Positions 4,909 to 6,475 of a stretch of DNA of 6,475 bases are shown piece by piece. The stretch is from the NCBI GenBank assembly GCA_016296655.1, contig JAEDIW010000080.1:1-6475 (forward strand). The letters run 5' to 3'. Both the position numbers and the translations under genes were made by a program. Positions within the stretch are counted from its first letter, which is position 1. Each line of letters starts with the position of its first letter. The notes under the pieces are model-generated. The model was not told where the DNA came from. It worked only from the letters and a program-made list of their open reading frames with translations, and did no database searches. This DNA comes from Treponema sp. (GTDB lineage Bacteria > Spirochaetota > Spirochaetia > Treponematales > Treponemataceae).

Positions 4909-6246
4909 ATGGATTCTCTATCATTAATTGTAGCAATTGTAGTTGTAATTGCTTTCGCCACAATTCTTATTACATTCTCAACTCGAAAAGGTACCGGTAA
5001 GAAAAAGAAGACTAAAAACCGCACCCAGATTATCAGGGAAGCCAGCCGCAAACTCGGCCAGGATCCTCACAACCCTGAAGGCCTTTCTGCCCTTGGTGAC
5101 ATTTACTTTCAGGAACACACCTGGGATAAAGCCTATCAGATTTACGATACTATGCTTAGTATTGCACCAGCCCATCAGGAAATTGATCCATACACTGCTG
5201 CACTTCGTCAGGGAATCTGTGCTCTTAAATTAAACAAAATTCAGGATGCCTTCCGCGGTCTTCCTGCTGCATACAATATCAACCCTCAGAGTTTTGAGGC
5301 TAACTACCACCTTGGTCTTGCCTGCTATTTGAACAAAGAATATGAAAAGGCAATTCCATGTCTTAAAAAAGCACTTGTTATAAACGCTGAGGCTCACAAT
5401 GTAACTTCAACTCTGGCTCTGGCAATGTATAAGGCTCACCACTTTAAGGAAAGTCTAGCCTTCCTTCGCCGTGCTTTGGAGGAAAACCCTGACAATAAAG
5501 AATGTCTTTTTTCTATGGCAGATGCTATGGCAGAATGCGGTTATGGCGATAAGGCCTTAAAAGTATTTACTCACCTTCGTCCAGACCCGGAATACGGTGC
5601 CCGCTCCTGTCTTTCTGCAGGTATCATTCACAGCCGTACAAATCAGTTCGAAAAAGCCATGCAGGACTTTGAAATTGGTTTAAAACATCAGGAAACTCCC
5701 TCCGACATTCTCCTTGAACTTCGTTACCGCTATGCACAGGCTTGTTTTGCCACAAAAAACATTGCTCAGGGAATCGTTCAGTTAAGGGAAATTCAGGTTA
5801 TTAATCCACAGTATAAAGATGTAGGACAACTTTTATCCCGTTACTCTGAACTTAATCAGAACAAAAATCTTCAGGTTTACCTGATGAGCGGTTCCAGCGA
5901 CTTTGTTGCTTTGTGCCGTAAAATTATTCTGGCTTACTATCCAAAATCTATCGTTAAAATTCAGGATATTTCAGTTCAGCCTGACCATGTAGAAATTCTT
6001 ATGAATGTAGATTCAAACAAATGGGAAGATACAGAAATTTTCCGTTTCTACAGAACAACAGGTTCAATCGGTGAACTTTATGTCCGGGATTTCCAGGCAA
6101 AAGTTAACGAAAGCAAGGCTGACCGCGGTATTTGTTTTACTGCAGGTACTTTCAGTGAAGAAGCAAAAAAATATGCTGAAGGCCGTCCTATCGATCTGAT
6201 TCTTAAAGAAGGTTTAATTAAACTGCTTAAAAAAGTAGATCTGTAA
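4909..6246 (+). CDS. Membrane-anchored TPR protein with a degenerate Mrr-like C-terminal domain
   Basis: The protein has 445 residues. Residues 4-23 form one transmembrane helix, followed by a very basic stretch (26-36, RKGTGKKKKTK), so the bulk should be cytoplasmic. Residues 40-310 are TPR repeats; the clearest units are about 55-88, 129-160, 163-195 and 230-262, with signatures such as ANYHLGLACYLNKEYEKAIPCLKKAL. Residues 328-445 resemble the restriction-endonuclease fold of Mrr-type proteins: VEILMNVD (361-368), EIFRFYR (376-382), GELYVRDF (388-395), KADRGICFTAGTFSEEAKKYAEGRPIDLI (403-431) and a closing L-x-x-L-L helix. The Q/E-x-K catalytic lysine expected near 378-382 is absent (R379 and R382 instead), so I infer a non-catalytic fold, perhaps for binding. 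The ATG at 4909 is the only possible early start. It has its own promoter 46 bases after rsmG, and a bidirectional terminator lies downstream. The cellular role is unknown. Confidence 0.85.
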   Translation: MDSLSLIVAIVVVIAFATILITFSTRKGTGKKKKTKNRTQIIREASRKLGQDPHNPEGLSALGDIYFQEHTWDKAYQIYDTMLSIAPAHQEIDPYTAALRQGICALKLNKIQDAFRGLPAAYNINPQSFEANYHLGLACYLNKEYEKAIPCLKKALVINAEAHNVTSTLALAMYKAHHFKESLAFLRRALEENPDNKECLFSMADAMAECGYGDKALKVFTHLRPDPEYGARSCLSAGIIHSRTNQFEKAMQDFEIGLKHQETPSDILLELRYRYAQACFATKNIAQGIVQLREIQVINPQYKDVGQLLSRYSELNQNKNLQVYLMSGSSDFVALCRKIILAYYPKSIVKIQDISVQPDHVEILMNVDSNKWEDTEIFRFYRTTGSIGELYVRDFQAKVNESKADRGICFTAGTFSEEAKKYAEGRPIDLILKEGLIKLLKKVDL

Positions 6247-6277
6247 TTCTGCTTTCTGAGTAAAACACCGGAAAGAT

Positions 6278-6376
6278 AAAAAGGGGCTGTCCCAAAAGTA
6301 ATGACCGCTACACCAAATATGGTGGTTTCGACAAGCTCAACCACCGCAATGCAAACTTATTGGACAACCCCTATTT
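6278..6376. terminator. Inverted-repeat element acting as a likely bidirectional terminator
   Basis: AGGGGCTGTCCCAA (6282-6295) and TTGGACAACCCCT (6360-6372) are near-perfect reverse complements, with one mismatch and one extra C. An A tract lies on the left and ATTTT on the right, so a GC-rich stem is followed by a U tract in both directions, which suits the convergent TPR gene (plus) and the 6434 gene (minus). The 64-base interior is unusually long for a terminator, and the arms resemble insertion-sequence terminal repeats, so a small non-autonomous element reused as a terminator is an alternative. No target-site duplication is evident. Confidence 0.6.
6311..6345. repeat. REP-like palindrome inside the terminator element
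   Basis: GGTGGTT (6321-6327) and AACCACC (6339-6345) pair perfectly around TCGACAAGCTC. A competing 5-bp hairpin CACCA/TGGTG (6311-6315 and 6320-6324) shares its right arm. The motif GGTTTCGACAAGCTCAACC is one I recall as a dispersed intergenic palindrome in several bacteria; this is memory, not a search. Confidence 0.6.
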
Positions 6377-6381
6377 TCTAT

Positions 6382-6421
6382 AAACCTGCCTGAGATTATA
6401 CTCAATTTTTTATGCAGGTTT
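6382..6421. repeat. Intergenic hairpin downstream of the right-hand gene
   Basis: AAACCTGC (6382-6389) pairs perfectly with GCAGGTTT (6414-6421), and TGAG/CTCA (6391-6394 and 6401-6404) nests inside. It lies just past the stop codon of the minus-strand gene ending at 6434. In that direction it lacks a following U tract, so it is more likely a 3'-end stabilising or pausing hairpin, with the 6282-6372 element as the actual stop. Rightward it is followed by only a weak T run. Confidence 0.5.
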
Positions 6422-6433
6422 TATTCCAGAAAA

Positions 6434-6475
6434 TTATTTCTTTTCTTTAAGTTCTTTTACAAACTCGGCAATGCG
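6434..6475 (-). CDS. C-terminal end of an unidentified protein (partial)
   Basis: Reading leftward from the window edge, 13 codons give R-I-A-E-F-V-K-E-L-K-E-K-K and then TAA (6436-6434). The lysine- and glutamate-rich amphipathic helix is typical of a genuine protein tail, and two hairpins follow at the expected place for transcript ending. The gene begins outside the window, and 13 residues are too few to identify it. Confidence 0.6.
   Translation of the reverse strand, partial: RIAEFVKELKEKK

Noticed and set aside
6395..6400. TATAAT on the minus strand
   Set aside because: It lies in the loop of a hairpin downstream of a gene end, with no -35 box and no minus-strand gene to the left within reach.

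Overview
The window looks like part of a Treponema (spirochaete) chromosome, probably a host-associated gut, rumen or oral species. This is inferred from about 40% GC overall, A/T-rich intergenic DNA, T-rich codon choice, and a set of genes resembling treponemal hypothetical proteins. No rRNA, tRNA or whole insertion sequence is visible, so the genus call rests on protein character and is moderate.

Layout. (1) 83-826, plus strand: rsmE, the 16S rRNA m3U1498 methyltransferase, with an upstream promoter. (2) 845-962: a GC-rich structured block. (3) 968-1801, minus strand: a lone PD-(D/E)XK nuclease-like gene of a type common in gut Clostridia, probably acquired. (4) 1802-2402: 600 bases with no convincing gene, holding a dense cluster of the hexamer CCGTAA/TTACGG, several inverted repeats, a terminator-like hairpin and a second GC-rich block. 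That block shares a perfect 19-bp direct repeat with the first, so the nuclease gene and the AT-rich DNA lie between two related GC-rich blocks. (5) 2403-4862, plus strand: a tight three-gene run of a zinc-metallopeptidase-like protein, an exported protein that starts with TTG inside the previous gene, and rsmG, the 16S rRNA m7G527 methyltransferase. (6) 4909-6246, plus strand: a membrane-anchored TPR protein with a degenerate Mrr-like C-terminal domain. (7) 6282-6421: an inverted-repeat element that would work as a bidirectional terminator and contains a REP-like palindrome, then another hairpin. (8) 6434-6475, minus strand: the last 13 codons of a gene entering from the right.

How the genes relate. 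Two 16S rRNA methyltransferases occur about 3.3 kb apart but in different transcription units. The 2403-4862 genes probably form one operon, joined by a 14-base overlap and a 17-base gap. Both the operon and the TPR gene appear to be read from promoters whose -10 box ends exactly 6 bases before the ATG, with no Shine-Dalgarno site, so both mRNAs are predicted to be leaderless. The genes inside the operon have good Shine-Dalgarno sites.

The most unusual part is 968-2400: a probable defence or mobile-type nuclease gene next to a repeat-dense, gene-free stretch, bracketed by direct copies of a GC-rich repeat. I cannot show that it is a functional system.
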